A stretch of DNA of 58,100 nt. Source: Arthrobacter sp. SDTb3-6. GTDB taxonomy: Bacteria > Actinomycetota > Actinomycetes > Actinomycetales > Micrococcaceae. The stretch is from assembly GCF_013376095.1 (NCBI RefSeq), contig NZ_JAAMFN010000026.1, positions 1-58,100 on the forward strand, given 5' to 3'. This document shows positions 44,550 through 55,054 of the stretch, one piece after another; the stretch's first letter is position 1; each line of letters opens with the position of its first letter. Position numbers and translations under genes: made by a program. The notes under the pieces are model-generated. The model did not search any database, had not been told where the DNA came from, and saw only the letters and a program-made list of their open reading frames with translations.

Positions 44550-45887
44550 CTAGGCGGTGGCTTCCCGGCCTGCGTCCGGCACGGCGGGGTCCATGGCGCG
44601 CAGCCGTGAGTCGGCAGCGGCGCCCAGGGCGGCAGGTTCCACCTTCAGCCCGTACAGGGCGTCCAGGGCGGCCAGGTAGCTCTCGGCATCGCCGGCCGCG
44701 GCCAGCTCCTTGGCCCGCACGGTGGGGACGTGCAGAAGCTGCTTGACCATGCGGCGCATGGCGAATTCCACCTCTTCGGTGGCGGCCGTGCAGCCGTGCT
44801 GCTGGCGGACCTTGGCGATCTCGTCGTCCAGCACGGCCATGGTGTGCCGGCGCAGGGCGACGATGGCGTGGTCCAGGGAGCGGGCGTTTTGGGCCTGTTC
44901 AAAGTTGGCGGCGGCGTCGGCCACCAGCGTGGCGGCCTCCGCCAGCGTGGCCGATTGCTCGGCGGGCGCGGCCTGCCGGACGGTTTCCAGGGTCAGCAGG
45001 TCCACGCCGGGAAGATCGGCGATGTCCGCGGCGAAGTCGTGCGTCAGGGCCAGGTCAATGACCGTCAACTGGGGGGAGCCGGCGTGGCGCAGCGGGGCGA
45101 TGTCGGCGGCGGCCACCTGGCCGTCCGAGCCGCTGCAGCCCAGCAGCAGCTGTGCCGCGGCCAGTGCCTCCGGCAGGGTTTCCTCGCTGAGGGCCGTTCC
45201 GCCGCGGGAGGCGACGAACGTTTCGGCGCGGCCCGAGCCGGAGTGGACGCGGACGTCCGTGCAGCCGCGCTGCACCAGCTGGGCCATGGCCGCACCGGCA
45301 TAGGCGCCGGTGCCAAACAGCACGGCCGTCTTGCCGGCCAGGGACGGGGCATCCTGCAGTTCGGCGGCCAGGTCCAGCGCCACGGAGACGATCGACATGC
45401 CGCGCCGGCCAAGGGCGGTCTGGGCGCCGACGTCCTTGGCGGTCTTGGATGCGGCCTGGAACAGGCGGACCAGGGCCGGGGTGCTGACGCCGGCTTCCTG
45501 GGCGGAACTCAGGGCGCGGCGCACCTGCCCGGCAATTTCGCGTTCGCCCACCACGGCAGATTCCAGGCCGGTGCTGACGGCGAAGAGGTGGCGGGGGACG
45601 GCCGGGCCCTGCTGGGTGGCCAGGGCGTTGGAGACCTGCGGCTCGGTCAGGCCCGTGCGGGCGCTGACGGCGGCAACGATGCTGGCGCGTGCGGATTCAA
45701 CGTCGTCCACGGTGCGGGCCTGGGCGTACAGCTCGTAGCGGTTGCAGGTGGCAAGGGTGACCATGCCCACCACGTCATTGTCTCCGGCCACGACGTCGGC
45801 ACTGACCCCGGCCGCACCGGCGCTGAGGCGGGCCACGGTTTCGAGGTCAAGGTTTGAGTGCGAGGCAACTAAGGAAAAGAGAACCAC
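44550..45887 (-). CDS. hemA: glutamyl-tRNA reductase
   Basis: HemA reduces glutamyl-tRNA to glutamate-1-semialdehyde, the first committed step of C5-pathway heme synthesis. The 445-residue protein has the catalytic Cys48 in ATCNRYELY, the [17 protein letters not shown] segment, an NADPH-binding domain ([14 protein letters not shown]) and a C-terminal helical dimerisation domain. It is divergent from hemE with a 163-bp regulatory gap. Its GTG start follows GAGGAATT. Confidence 0.92.
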   Translation of the reverse strand: MVLFSLVASHSNLDLETVARLSAGAAGVSADVVAGDNDVVGMVTLATCNRYELYAQARTVDDVESARASIVAAVSARTGLTEPQVSNALATQQGPAVPRHLFAVSTGLESAVVGEREIAGQVRRALSSAQEAGVSTPALVRLFQAASKTAKDVGAQTALGRRGMSIVSVALDLAAELQDAPSLAGKTAVLFGTGAYAGAAMAQLVQRGCTDVRVHSGSGRAETFVASRGGTALSEETLPEALAAAQLLLGCSGSDGQVAAADIAPLRHAGSPQLTVIDLALTHDFAADIADLPGVDLLTLETVRQAAPAEQSATLAEAATLVADAAANFEQAQNARSLDHAIVALRRHTMAVLDDEIAKVRQQHGCTAATEEVEFAMRRMVKQLLHVPTVRAKELAAAGDAESYLAALDALYGLKVEPAALGAAADSRLRAMDPAVPDAGREATA

Positions 45888-46050
45888 AATTCCTCAATGG
45901 TAGACCCTAAACGTCCCTCTTTAGGGACAGCTTTGCCTAATCCGTCACCAAAGGCGTGTGATGCTCCTTACCGCGGGCCGGGGGACGGGCCTCCCTACTG
46001 CGGCCGTCCGCTCATGTTCCCCTTGAAGTTTTGCTCTGTAGGGTGGTGCC
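45888..46050. promoter_or_regulatory. divergent hemA/hemE control region
   Basis: The 163-bp gap carries two overlapping symmetrical elements. CCCTAAA (45905-45911) with TTTAGGG (45920-45926) is one. TTAGG-N10-CCTAA at 45921-45940 is the other, resembling a DtxR/IdeR iron box (TTAGG-N9-CCTAA) with one extra spacer base. Either could regulate both heme transcripts. The iron-box reading is an inference from symmetry. Confidence 0.5.
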
Positions 46051-47127
46051 ATGACCCTGAGCCAAAGCACCCTGAGCCCGAGCCACCCGCTGGTGGACGG
46101 CCGCACCGCCAACTCCCCGTTGATCACCGCCTACCGCGGCGGCAAGCCGAGCCGCCGCCCCGTCTGGTTCATGCGCCAGGCCGGGCGCTCGCTGCCGGAA
46201 TACCGTGAGCTGCGCGTGGGGACCACCATGCTCGAATCCTGCCTCAAGCCGGCCATGGCCGCCGAAATCACCCTCCAGCCCGTGCGCCGCCACGGTGTGG
46301 ACGCCGCCATCTTCTTCTCCGACATCGTCATCCCGCTGAAACTGGCCGGCGTCGGCGTGGACATCGTGCCCGGCGTGGGCCCCGTGCTGGACCATCCCAT
46401 CCGCACGGCCGCGGACGTTGCCGCGCTGCCGGTGCTCACCGATGAATCCCTGGACCCGATCCGGGAGGCCGTGGCGCTGACCGTCAAGGAACTGGGCAGC
46501 ACCCCGCTCATCGGCTTCGCAGGGGCCCCGTTCACGGTGGCCGCCTACATGGTGGAGGGCCGGCCCTCCCGCGACCACCTGGGCCCGCGCACCATGATGC
46601 ACGCCGACCCCGAGGTCTGGGCAGCCTTGATGAACTGGGCCGCCGACGCGTCCGGGAAGTTCCTGCGCGCCCAGGTCGAGGCGGGCGCCAGCGCCGCACA
46701 GCTCTTCGACTCCTGGGCCGGGTCACTGGGCCTGGACGACTACACCGAACACGTGGCCCCGGCGTCGGCCCGGGCCCTGGACCACGTCCGGGACCTGGAG
46801 GTGCCGCTGATCCACTTCGGCACCGGCACCTCGGAACTGCTCGGCGCCATGCTCAACGTGGGCGTGGACGTCATGGGCGTGGATTACCGGCTGCCGCTGG
46901 ACGAGGCCAACCGCCGCCTGGGCGGGCGCGTGCCGCTGCAGGGCAACATTGACCCGGCGCTGCTGAACGCCCCCTGGCCGGTGCTGGAGGCACACGTCCG
47001 CGACGTCATTGCCGCGGGCGCATCCGCCCCCGCGCACGTGCTGAACCTGGGCCACGGGGTCCCCCCGGAGACCGATCCGGCCGTGCTGACCCGCGTGGTT
47101 GAATTGATCCACTCGATCGAACCGTAA
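46051..47127 (+). CDS. hemE: uroporphyrinogen decarboxylase
   Basis: HemE converts uroporphyrinogen III to coproporphyrinogen III. The 358-residue barrel has the family signature PVWFMRQAGRSLPEYRELR near the N-terminus, FFSDIVIPLKLAGVGVDIVPGVGP with a catalytic Asp, and GFAGAPFTVAAYMVEG. It is the first gene of the large plus-strand heme operon; ATG at 46051 after AGGGTGG. Confidence 0.95.
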   Translation: MTLSQSTLSPSHPLVDGRTANSPLITAYRGGKPSRRPVWFMRQAGRSLPEYRELRVGTTMLESCLKPAMAAEITLQPVRRHGVDAAIFFSDIVIPLKLAGVGVDIVPGVGPVLDHPIRTAADVAALPVLTDESLDPIREAVALTVKELGSTPLIGFAGAPFTVAAYMVEGRPSRDHLGPRTMMHADPEVWAALMNWAADASGKFLRAQVEAGASAAQLFDSWAGSLGLDDYTEHVAPASARALDHVRDLEVPLIHFGTGTSELLGAMLNVGVDVMGVDYRLPLDEANRRLGGRVPLQGNIDPALLNAPWPVLEAHVRDVIAAGASAPAHVLNLGHGVPPETDPAVLTRVVELIHSIEP

Positions 47128-47154
47128 CACCGGCAAGGAGGGCCAGGGAGAGCC

Positions 47155-48741
47155 ATGGAGCAGAACAAGCACACACCGCGGGCCGGCCGCGCCACAGCCG
47201 GCAGGCGTGCGGCCGTGGTGGGCGGGGGCGTCTCCGGCCTGTTGGCCGCCATGGACCTCCAGGCCGCCGGCTGGCAGGTGGGCGTGTACGACGCCGCCCC
47301 CGCCTGGGGCGGCTGTGTGGGAGTCCATGAGGTGGCCGGGGTGGAGCTGGACAGCGGGGCGGAATCGTTCGCCACGCGCAGCACCGCCGTGGCGGACCTC
47401 GCCGCGGAGCTGGGCCTCGCCGAGCGGATTGTGCGCCCGGACCCGGCGGGTGCCTGGGTCTGGCTGCCGGATGGCCCCGTGCCGCTGCCGCGCACCGGGA
47501 TCCTGGGCATCCCCTCGGACCTCCAGGCGCCCGAGGTGCGCGAGGCGCTGGGTGCCTCCGGCGTCCTGCGCGCCGCTTTGGATGCGAAAATGCCCGCGAG
47601 TGTTGGCACCACCGAGGCCCTGTGCAGCGTGGCCGAACTGGTCCGTGCGCGCATGGGCCGCCGCGTCCTGGAGCGGCTCGTGGCCCCCGTGGTGGCCGGC
47701 GTGCATTCCGCCGATCCCGAACTCCTGGACGTGGACATGGTGGCCCCCGGCCTGCGCGCCGGCATCCGCGAACACGGCTCGCTCGCGGCCGCCGTGGCGG
47801 CGCAGCGCTCCGCAGCCGGCCAGTCCGGCAGCAAGCCCGGATCCGCCGTGGCCGGGCTCTCCGGCGGCATGCACACCCTGGTCGCGGCGCTCGTGGACAG
47901 GTTGCGGGCAACGGGCGCGGCCCTGCACTCCGGGCACGCCGTCACCGCCATCCGCCGCACGCCCGCAGCCCTCGGCAGGCGGGGTCCGTTCGGGCACGCC
48001 GGCGCCCTGCACGGCGCCGGCGCACCGTCCCGCTGGACCCTTGACTGGACGGCGGGTCCGGACACCGGGAGCGAAACCGTGGACCTGCTGGTGGTCGCCA
48101 CCGACGGCCCCACCGCCGTGCGGCTGCTGGCCCCCGAACTGCCCGGGCTGTTGCCGTTCGCCCCCGCCCCCGGCCCGGACATCCGCCTGGTCACCCTGGT
48201 GGTGGACGTGCCCGAGCTGGACTCCAAGCCGCGCGGCACCGGCATCCTGGTGGCCCCGCAGGCCGAAGGCATCAAGGCCAAGGCGCTCACCCACGCCACG
48301 GCCAAGTGGCCGTGGCTGGCGGACGCCACCGGGCCCGGCACCCACGTCCTGAGGCTTTCCTATGGCCGCGCCGGCGTGGCTGCCGCGGATGCCGTCCGCC
48401 TCACGGCCCGCCCCGTGGACGACGGCGAACTGGTCGCCACGGCGCTCGCCGACGCCAGCACGCTGCTCGGCGTGCCCGTCACCGGCGACGACGTCCTGGG
48501 CGCGGACGTTGTCCGCTGGAAGGGCGCGCTGCCGTTTGCCGCCGTCGGGCACCAGGCCAAGATGGCGCAGATCCACGCCCTGGCGCAGGCGCACCACGGG
48601 CTCGTGCTGACGGGCGGCTGGATGTCCGGCAACGGGCTGGCGGCCGTGGTCGCCGGGACGCGCCGGCAGGTCCGCGCCGTGCTGGATGCCGGGCCGGATG
48701 CCGTTCCGGAGACCGCTGCCGCCAACGGCCGGGACATGTGA
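47155..48741 (+). CDS. cgoX: coproporphyrinogen III oxidase (HemY type)
   Basis: The 528-residue FAD enzyme oxidises coproporphyrinogen III to coproporphyrin III in the coproporphyrin-dependent pathway (older name hemY, protoporphyrinogen oxidase). The N-terminal VVGGGVSGLLAAMDLQAAGW is the dinucleotide site, followed by DSGAESFATRS and later GLSGGMHTLV. The C-terminus has VLTGGWMSGNGLAAVVAG. It follows hemE by 27 bases; a GGAGGGCCAGGGAG stretch provides the ribosome binding site. Confidence 0.92.
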   Translation: MEQNKHTPRAGRATAGRRAAVVGGGVSGLLAAMDLQAAGWQVGVYDAAPAWGGCVGVHEVAGVELDSGAESFATRSTAVADLAAELGLAERIVRPDPAGAWVWLPDGPVPLPRTGILGIPSDLQAPEVREALGASGVLRAALDAKMPASVGTTEALCSVAELVRARMGRRVLERLVAPVVAGVHSADPELLDVDMVAPGLRAGIREHGSLAAAVAAQRSAAGQSGSKPGSAVAGLSGGMHTLVAALVDRLRATGAALHSGHAVTAIRRTPAALGRRGPFGHAGALHGAGAPSRWTLDWTAGPDTGSETVDLLVVATDGPTAVRLLAPELPGLLPFAPAPGPDIRLVTLVVDVPELDSKPRGTGILVAPQAEGIKAKALTHATAKWPWLADATGPGTHVLRLSYGRAGVAAADAVRLTARPVDDGELVATALADASTLLGVPVTGDDVLGADVVRWKGALPFAAVGHQAKMAQIHALAQAHHGLVLTGGWMSGNGLAAVVAGTRRQVRAVLDAGPDAVPETAAANGRDM

Positions 48742-48753
48742 CCTTGCCCACTT

Positions 48754-48768
48754 TCTACAGCTTGTAGA
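48754..48768. promoter_or_regulatory. inverted repeat before chdC
   Basis: TCTACA-GCT-TGTAGA forms a 15-bp inverted repeat in the only sizeable gap within the heme operon (74 bp). Its core CTACA-N3-TGTAG resembles BlaI/CopY-type operator symmetry. It may mark an internal promoter or a regulated start for chdC and the genes after it. Confidence 0.5.
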
Positions 48769-48815
48769 GAACTTGGGTTTCCTGTTTCCATGCCCTTGGG
48801 TGCAAACTTGAACCC

Positions 48816-49526
48816 ATGAGCCACACTTCTGCCGAATCTGTCACTAAAACTTCCGAGCCGGCTGACGCCGAGGCCACCCCGTTCACGCTGTGGACCGTCT
48901 TCAAGCGCACCGGCTCCTTCGCCGGCGGCGCCGACGCGGTGGCAGCATTTGAAGCATTCACCGCCTCCCTGGCGGTGGAAAACATCACGCTGCGCGGGGC
49001 CTACGACGTCTCCGCCATGCGCAGCGACGCCGACATCATGGTCTGGCTCGTCGGACCCAGGCCCGAGGGCCTGCAGCGGGCCGTGCGCAGCATCCGCCGC
49101 CTGGAGCTGTTTGCCGACAGCGAGATTTCCTGGTCCGCCATGGGCGTGCACCGCGAGGCGGAGTTTGCCAAGTCCCACGCCCCGTCCTACATGGGGCCCA
49201 ACGCACCCAAGGGTTGGGTCTGCGTCTACCCGTTCGTGCGTTCCTACGACTGGTACATCCTGCCCGCCGAGGACCGCAGCCGCATGCTCCGCGACCACGG
49301 CATGCTGGGCCGCGACTTCCCCGAGGTGCTCTCCAACACCGTCTCCGCGTTCGCCCTGGGCGACTGGGAGTGGCTGCTGGGCCTGGAGGCGGACAACCTC
49401 ACCGACCTGGTGGACATGATGCGCCACCTGCGCTCCACCGACGCCCGCCTGCACGTGCGCGAGGAAATTCCCTTCTACACCGGCCGCCGGATCAACGCCG
49501 GCGAGGTCGCCGAGGTGCTGCGTTGA
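48816..49526 (+). CDS. chdC: coproheme decarboxylase (HemQ)
   Basis: ChdC decarboxylates two propionates of coproheme to make heme b, the last step of this pathway. The 236-residue chlorite-dismutase-fold protein has the family blocks RGAYDVSAMRSDADIMVWLVG, VYPFVRSYDWYILPAEDR and LREHG-like helices, in keeping with actinobacterial HemQ. Its presence with cgoX and cpfC shows the coproporphyrin branch rather than the protoporphyrin branch. The stop overlaps the cpfC start. Confidence 0.93.
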   Translation: MSHTSAESVTKTSEPADAEATPFTLWTVFKRTGSFAGGADAVAAFEAFTASLAVENITLRGAYDVSAMRSDADIMVWLVGPRPEGLQRAVRSIRRLELFADSEISWSAMGVHREAEFAKSHAPSYMGPNAPKGWVCVYPFVRSYDWYILPAEDRSRMLRDHGMLGRDFPEVLSNTVSAFALGDWEWLLGLEADNLTDLVDMMRHLRSTDARLHVREEIPFYTGRRINAGEVAEVLR

Positions 49527-50749
49527 GTGCCGGACAGCAGGAGGCGGCCGCGGCCGCGGCCGCCTCCACCGCCGTGAACCCGGTGACGGAATCGGGCCGG
49601 CCGGCCCCGGCCGACTACGACGCCATCCTGCTGGCCTCCTTCGGCGGGCCCGAGGGCCAGGACGACGTCATCCCGTTCCTGCGCAACGTCACCCGCGGCC
49701 GCGGCATCCCGGACGAACGCCTGGAAGAGGTCAGCCACCACTACCGCAAGAACGGCGGCATCAGCCCCATCAACGCCCAAAACCGCGCCCTGAAGGCCGC
49801 GCTGGAGGCGGAGCTGGCGGCCCGGGGCATTGACCTGCCCGTGCTGTGGGGCAACCGCAATTGGGCCCCCTACATCCCGCAGACCCTCCAGGACGCGTAC
49901 GACGCCGGCCACCGCCGGCTCCTGATGGTCACCACCAGCGCCTATTCTTCCTACTCCAGCTGCCGCCAATACCGTGAGGACATTGGCGTGGCCCTGACGG
50001 AAAGCGGCCTGGACGGCAAGCTGGCCGTGGACAAGGTGCGCCAGTACTTTGACCACCCCGGCTTCGTGGAACCCTTCATTGAGGGGACGGCCGCCTCGCT
50101 GGCCAAGGTCAAGGCGGAGCTGGCCGCAGCCGGAACGCCCGACGCGCCCGTGCGCGTCATGTTCTCCACCCACTCCATCCCCACCCGCGACGCCGAGGCC
50201 TCCGGACGTTCCTCCGGGGAACCGCGCCGGTTTGCCGAAAACTCCGCCTATGTGGCGCAGCACCTGGCCGTCGCGGACACCATCATGAAACGCGTTGCCC
50301 CGGAGCAGGAATGGTCCCTCGTGTACCAGTCCCGGTCCGGCGCCCCGCACGTGCCGTGGCTGGAACCGGACATCAACGACGCCCTGGCTGAAGCGGCCGC
50401 AAAGGGCATCCGCGGTGTGGCAGTGGTCCCGCTCGGCTTTGTCAGCGACCACATGGAAGTCCTATGGGACCTGGACACCGAAGCAGCCGAAACCTGTGCC
50501 GGACTGGGCCTGGCCTTTGACCGCGCACCGACCCCGGGGACACACCAAAAGTTTGTCCGCGGCATCGTGGACCTGATCTGCGAACGGACCGCGGCGGACA
50601 CCATTGCCGACCGCCCGGCCATGACGGAACTGGGCCCCTGGTACGACGTCTGCCGCCCGGGCTGCTGCGCCAACTTCCGCGGCACGAAGCCGGTCATTGC
50701 GGAGGCCGGCAGCACCGTTGGCCTGTCCGCCGCCGGGGCGGGTTCCTGA
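49523..50749 (+). CDS. cpfC: coproporphyrin III ferrochelatase
   Basis: CpfC inserts iron into coproporphyrin III. The protein (408 residues) has LLASFGGPEG near the start, FSTHSIPTRD with the catalytic His, and VVPLGFVSDHMEVLWDLD. Four Cys (one in YSSCRQY, three in VCRPGCCANFRG) match the [2Fe-2S] site of actinobacterial enzymes. TTG at 49523 overlaps the chdC stop as TTGA. It has a low-complexity Ala run (10 Ala) near the N-terminus, and a start a few codons later cannot be excluded. Confidence 0.9.
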   Translation: MSAGQQEAAAAAAASTAVNPVTESGRPAPADYDAILLASFGGPEGQDDVIPFLRNVTRGRGIPDERLEEVSHHYRKNGGISPINAQNRALKAALEAELAARGIDLPVLWGNRNWAPYIPQTLQDAYDAGHRRLLMVTTSAYSSYSSCRQYREDIGVALTESGLDGKLAVDKVRQYFDHPGFVEPFIEGTAASLAKVKAELAAAGTPDAPVRVMFSTHSIPTRDAEASGRSSGEPRRFAENSAYVAQHLAVADTIMKRVAPEQEWSLVYQSRSGAPHVPWLEPDINDALAEAAAKGIRGVAVVPLGFVSDHMEVLWDLDTEAAETCAGLGLAFDRAPTPGTHQKFVRGIVDLICERTAADTIADRPAMTELGPWYDVCRPGCCANFRGTKPVIAEAGSTVGLSAAGAGS

Positions 50750-51750
50750 TGGCCACGTCGGAAAGGTCCGCCACCGTGAAGGTCGGCACCCGCGGAAGCA
50801 GGCTGGCCCTGGGCCAGACCGGGCAGGTCACCGACGTCCTGACGGCCGTGGGCGGCTTTGCCGCCGAGATTGTCACCGTCCGGACCGACGGCGATGTCCT
50901 GACCGGCCCGCTGTCCCAGATGGGCGGCACCGGCGTGTTTGCCGCCGCCCTGCGCGCGGCCGTGCTGGACGGCCGCGTGGACGTGGCCGTGCACTCGCTC
51001 AAGGACCTGCCCACGGCCGCCGTGCCGGGCCTGGCCCTGGCCGCCGTGCCCGTCCGCGCCGATTCCCGCGACGCCCTGTGCTCGCGCGACGGCGTGAGGC
51101 TGGCCGGGCTGCCGGCCGGCGCCACCGTGGGCACCGGCTCCCCGCGCCGGGCCGCCCAGCTGCTCGCCGCCCGCCCCGACCTGTCCATCGTGGACATCCG
51201 CGGCAACGTCGACACCCGGCTGGGACGGGTGGCGGGGCTGCCCGGCAACGCCCCCGCCGGCGTGGTGCCCGGCAGGACCGGCGACCTTGACGCCGTGGTG
51301 CTGGCCGCCGCCGGCCTTTCGCGCATTGGCCGCCTCAACGCCGTCACCGAGTTCCTGGAAGCGGACGTCATGCTGCCGGCACCCGGCCAGGGCGCCCTGG
51401 CGCTGGAATGCCGCACCGCGGACACCGACCCGGCCGGGGAACTGGGCCGGGCGCTGGCCGCCGTGGACGACGCCGACACGCGACTGTCCGTCACGGCCGA
51501 GAGGGCACTGCTGGCCCGCCTCGAGGCCGGCTGCGCCGCACCCGTCGGAGCCCTGGCCCACCGCAAGGGTTCCATGCTCTACCTGGAGGCAGTGGTCTGC
51601 TCCCTTGACGGAACGCGGTCCCTGCGCCTGAAAAAGGCCACCGACGGCCTCACCAACGTCGGCGCCACGCTCCTGGGGATCGAACTGGCCGAGGAACTCC
51701 TGGCCGGCGGCGCCGCGGACCTGGCAGACCTGGCCGGCTCGGGCAAGTGA
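50749..51750 (+). CDS. hemC: hydroxymethylbilane synthase (porphobilinogen deaminase)
   Basis: HemC joins four porphobilinogens into hydroxymethylbilane. The 333-residue protein has VGTRGSRLALGQTGQV, VHSLKDLPT, GTGSPRRAAQL, DIRGNVDTRLGR and RLEAGCAAPVGALA, in which the Cys binds the dipyrromethane cofactor. The ATG shares one base with the cpfC stop (TGATG). Confidence 0.95.
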   Translation: MATSERSATVKVGTRGSRLALGQTGQVTDVLTAVGGFAAEIVTVRTDGDVLTGPLSQMGGTGVFAAALRAAVLDGRVDVAVHSLKDLPTAAVPGLALAAVPVRADSRDALCSRDGVRLAGLPAGATVGTGSPRRAAQLLAARPDLSIVDIRGNVDTRLGRVAGLPGNAPAGVVPGRTGDLDAVVLAAAGLSRIGRLNAVTEFLEADVMLPAPGQGALALECRTADTDPAGELGRALAAVDDADTRLSVTAERALLARLEAGCAAPVGALAHRKGSMLYLEAVVCSLDGTRSLRLKKATDGLTNVGATLLGIELAEELLAGGAADLADLAGSGK

Positions 51751-52727
51751 TTTCCGGCAAGGCCCCAGGGGTGCACCAGGACCGGACGGGGGACGGGGCC
51801 GGCATGTTCCCGGCGGCTCTGGCAGGCCTGCGCGTTGCCGTGACCCGCAGCGCCGACCGCGCCGGGGCGCTGGCCGATGCGTTGGCGGCCGCCGGTGCGG
51901 AACCGGTTTTGGTCCCCGTCATTGATTTTGAGATGGCCGACCCCGGCCTCCTGGGCGCGGCCCTCCGCTGCCTCGCCGCGGGGGAGTACGGCTGGCTGGC
52001 CATCAGCTCCATCACCACGGTGCGGGCGCTCAAGCAGTGGTGCGAATCCGCGGGGACAACCCTGGCCGGACTCATTCCGGCCGGGACGCGCGTCGCCACG
52101 ATCGGCCCCACCTCGGTGGCCGTCCTGGCGGCCGAGGGCATCACGGCGGACCTGGCACCCGTTGACGTGCAGTCCGCCGCGGGGCTTGTCGCGTTGTGGC
52201 CCGCCACCACGGCGGACGACGGCGCGAAGGCGCGCGTGCTGCTGCCCCAGTCGAACCTGGCGGAGCCGACCCTGGCCGACGGCCTGGCCGCCAAGGGCTG
52301 GCAGGCGGAGGCGGTCACGGCCTACCGGACGGTCGACTATCCGGCCGCGCCGGAGCTGCGGCTGACCGCGACGCTGGAACACAGTTCCCCCGATTTGGAC
52401 AATCCCGGCCGGCCGGGGCCACGGGCCGGCCACGGCGGCTACCCGCTGCTCACCCCGGCCCAGGCGGCGGGGGAGGTGCGCGCAGGGGCGCTCAACGCCG
52501 TCGTCCTGGCCTCGGGCAGCGCAGCCCGCAGGGTGGCACACACCATGGGACCGCTGCCGCAGCGGTGCCTGGTCATCGCCATCGGCCAGCCCACCCGGGC
52601 GGAGGCTGAGCGGCTCGGCCTGCGCGTCGCCGCCACGGCCGCGCGCCCAACCCCCGACGGGATCGTGGCCGCCCTGGCCGCAGCCGCGGAATCATCCAAC
52701 CCCAGCAACACAGGAGAGACCAAGTGA
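51747..52727 (+). CDS. hemD: uroporphyrinogen III synthase
   Basis: HemD closes hydroxymethylbilane into uroporphyrinogen III. The 326-residue protein is divergent in sequence, as the family always is, but shows two lobes, [38 protein letters not shown] at the start, [26 protein letters not shown] and [16 protein letters not shown] start overlaps hemC (GTGA) and its stop overlaps hemB (GTGA). Confidence 0.88.
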   Translation: MISGKAPGVHQDRTGDGAGMFPAALAGLRVAVTRSADRAGALADALAAAGAEPVLVPVIDFEMADPGLLGAALRCLAAGEYGWLAISSITTVRALKQWCESAGTTLAGLIPAGTRVATIGPTSVAVLAAEGITADLAPVDVQSAAGLVALWPATTADDGAKARVLLPQSNLAEPTLADGLAAKGWQAEAVTAYRTVDYPAAPELRLTATLEHSSPDLDNPGRPGPRAGHGGYPLLTPAQAAGEVRAGALNAVVLASGSAARRVAHTMGPLPQRCLVIAIGQPTRAEAERLGLRVAATAARPTPDGIVAALAAAAESSNPSNTGETK

Positions 52728-53704
52728 GCTTCCCCCACCACCGCCCCCGCCGGCTCCGCACCACCACGGCCATGCGCCGGCTGGTCGCCGAGCGCCGGCT
52801 GGCGCCGGCCGAGCTGATCCTGCCGGCCTTCATCCGCGAGGACCTCAGCGAACCCGCACCCATCACCTCGATGCCCGGCGTGGTGCAGCACACCACCGAA
52901 TCGCTCGTGGCCGCCGCCCGCGAGGCCGTGGAGCTGGGGCTCGGCGGCATCATGCTGTTCGGCATCCCCGCCGTCCGCGACGCCGCCGGCACGGCCTCCC
53001 TGGACCCCCACGGCGTGCTGAACAAGGCCATCACGGACGTCCGCGCCGCCGTGGGCGACGACCTGGTGGTCATGAGCGACCTCTGCCTGGACGAATTCAC
53101 CGACCACGGCCACTGCGGCGTGCTGGACGCCCACGGCGTGGTGGACAACGACGCCACGCTGGCCATCTACGCGCAGATGGCCGTGGCGCAGGCCAAGGCC
53201 GGCGCACACGTGGTGGCGCCGTCGGGCATGATGGACGGCCAGGTGGGTGTCATCCGGGAGGCCCTCGACGCCGCCGGCTTCACCGACGTTGCGGTCCTCG
53301 CCTACGCCGCGAAGTACGCCTCCGCCTTCTACGGCCCCTTCCGCGAGGCCGTTGACTCGCAGCTCGAAGGCGACCGCCACACCTACCAAATGGACGCCGG
53401 CAACCGCCGCGAAGCCCTGCACGAGGTGGAGCTGGACCTGGCCGAAGGCGCCGACATCGTCATGGTGAAGCCGGCCATGAGCTACCTGGACATCCTGGCC
53501 GATGTGGCCGAAATGAGCCCCGTGCCCGTGGCCGCATACCAAATCTCCGGCGAATACGCGATGATTGAGGCCGCCGCGGCGAACGGGTGGATCAACCGCC
53601 GCGCCGCCATTGAGGAGTCGGTGCTCAGCATCAAGCGGGCCGGGGCCACCATGATCCTGACCTACTGGGCGGCTGAGCTGGCCGGCTGGCTCCGCAGCAA
53701 CTGA
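52724..53704 (+). CDS. hemB: porphobilinogen synthase
   Basis: HemB condenses two 5-aminolevulinates into porphobilinogen. The 326-residue barrel has the active-site Lys pair in [16 protein letters not shown] and [11 protein letters not shown]. The metal-binding stretch reads [15 protein letters not shown], with Cys-x-Asp where zinc enzymes have Cys-x-Cys and magnesium enzymes have Asp-x-Ala, an intermediate pattern found in other actinobacteria. GTG start overlaps hemD. Confidence 0.95.
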   Translation: MSFPHHRPRRLRTTTAMRRLVAERRLAPAELILPAFIREDLSEPAPITSMPGVVQHTTESLVAAAREAVELGLGGIMLFGIPAVRDAAGTASLDPHGVLNKAITDVRAAVGDDLVVMSDLCLDEFTDHGHCGVLDAHGVVDNDATLAIYAQMAVAQAKAGAHVVAPSGMMDGQVGVIREALDAAGFTDVAVLAYAAKYASAFYGPFREAVDSQLEGDRHTYQMDAGNRREALHEVELDLAEGADIVMVKPAMSYLDILADVAEMSPVPVAAYQISGEYAMIEAAAANGWINRRAAIEESVLSIKRAGATMILTYWAAELAGWLRSN

Positions 53705-53733
53705 CCCCTCCCTCCCCAAGCAAGGACCTACCG

Positions 53734-55041
53734 ATGACCAGTTCACAGGAACTCTTCGACCGCGCCAAGACCCTCATGCCGGGCGGGGTGAACTCGCCCG
53801 TGCGCGCGTTCGGCTCCGTGGGCGGCACGCCGCGCTTCATGGTCAACGCCCAGGGCGCCTACCTGACCGACGCCGACGGCCGCGACTACGTGGACCTGGT
53901 CTGCTCCTGGGGCCCGGCACTGCTGGGCCACTCTCACCCGGCCGTGCTTGCCGCCGTGCACGCCGCCGTCGACCACGGCCTCAGCTTTGGCGCCTCCACC
54001 CCGGCCGAAAGCGAACTGGCCGCCCTGGTGCAGGGACGCGTGTCCGGCGTCGAACGCCTGCGCATGGTCTCCACCGGCACCGAGGCGACCATGACCGCCG
54101 TGCGCCTGGCCCGCGGCTTCACGGGCCGGGAGCTCATCATCAAGTTCGCCGGCTGCTACCACGGCCACCTGGACTCGCTGCTGGCCGCCGCCGGCTCCGG
54201 CCTGGCCACCCTGGCCTTGCCCGGCTCCGCGGGGGTCACGGCCGCCACGGCCGCCGAAACCCTGGTGCTGCCCTACAACGACCTGGCTGCCGTCGAGGCC
54301 GCCTTTGCCGCGCACGGGGACCGGATCGCCGCCGTCATCACCGAGGCCGCGCCGGCCAACATGGGCGTCGTGACCCCGGGCGAGGGCTTCAACGCCGGGC
54401 TGTCCCGCATCACCGCCGAACACGGCGCGCTGCTGGTCCTGGACGAGGTCCTGACCGGCTTCCGCGTTGGCGCGGCCGGCTACTGGGGCCTAACCGGCTC
54501 CGCGGAAGGCTGGACGCCGGACCTGTTCACCTTTGGCAAGGTCATTGGCGGCGGGCTGCCGACGGCGGCGCTCGGGGGCCGCGCGGAGGTCATGGACTAC
54601 CTGGCCCCCCTCGGGCCCGTGTACCAGGCCGGGACATTGTCCGGGAACCCGGTGGCCATGGCCGCCGGCGTGGCCACGCTGGGCGCCGCGACGGCCGAGG
54701 TGTACGCCACGGTGGATGCCCGCTCGCTGGAACTGTCCGCCGCCGTCTCCACCGCACTGTCCGCCGAGGGCGTTGACCACTCCGTCCAGCGCGCCGGCAG
54801 CCTGTTCTCCCTGGCCTTCGGCACCTCCGCCCACGGCGTGCACAACTACGACGACGCACAGGGCCAGGAGGTGTTCCGGTACGCCCCGTTCTTCCACTCC
54901 ATGCTGGAATCCGGCGTGTACCTGCCGCCGAGCGTGTTCGAGGCCTGGTTCCTTTCCGCGGCGCACGACGACGCGGCCATGAACCGCATCTTCGAGGCCC
55001 TCCCGGCCGCGGCGAAGGCGGCAGCTTCCGCGACGCCCTGA
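53734..55041 (+). CDS. hemL: glutamate-1-semialdehyde 2,1-aminomutase
   Basis: HemL makes 5-aminolevulinate from glutamate-1-semialdehyde with PLP or PMP. The 435-residue class III aminotransferase-fold protein has [51 protein letters not shown] and [11 protein letters not shown], with the PLP-binding Lys. It is the last gene of the heme operon. A palindrome follows 14 bases after its stop. Confidence 0.96.
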   Translation: MTSSQELFDRAKTLMPGGVNSPVRAFGSVGGTPRFMVNAQGAYLTDADGRDYVDLVCSWGPALLGHSHPAVLAAVHAAVDHGLSFGASTPAESELAALVQGRVSGVERLRMVSTGTEATMTAVRLARGFTGRELIIKFAGCYHGHLDSLLAAAGSGLATLALPGSAGVTAATAAETLVLPYNDLAAVEAAFAAHGDRIAAVITEAAPANMGVVTPGEGFNAGLSRITAEHGALLVLDEVLTGFRVGAAGYWGLTGSAEGWTPDLFTFGKVIGGGLPTAALGGRAEVMDYLAPLGPVYQAGTLSGNPVAMAAGVATLGAATAEVYATVDARSLELSAAVSTALSAEGVDHSVQRAGSLFSLAFGTSAHGVHNYDDAQGQEVFRYAPFFHSMLESGVYLPPSVFEAWFLSAAHDDAAMNRIFEALPAAAKAAASATP

Positions 55042-55054
55042 CCCGCCCTGTCTG

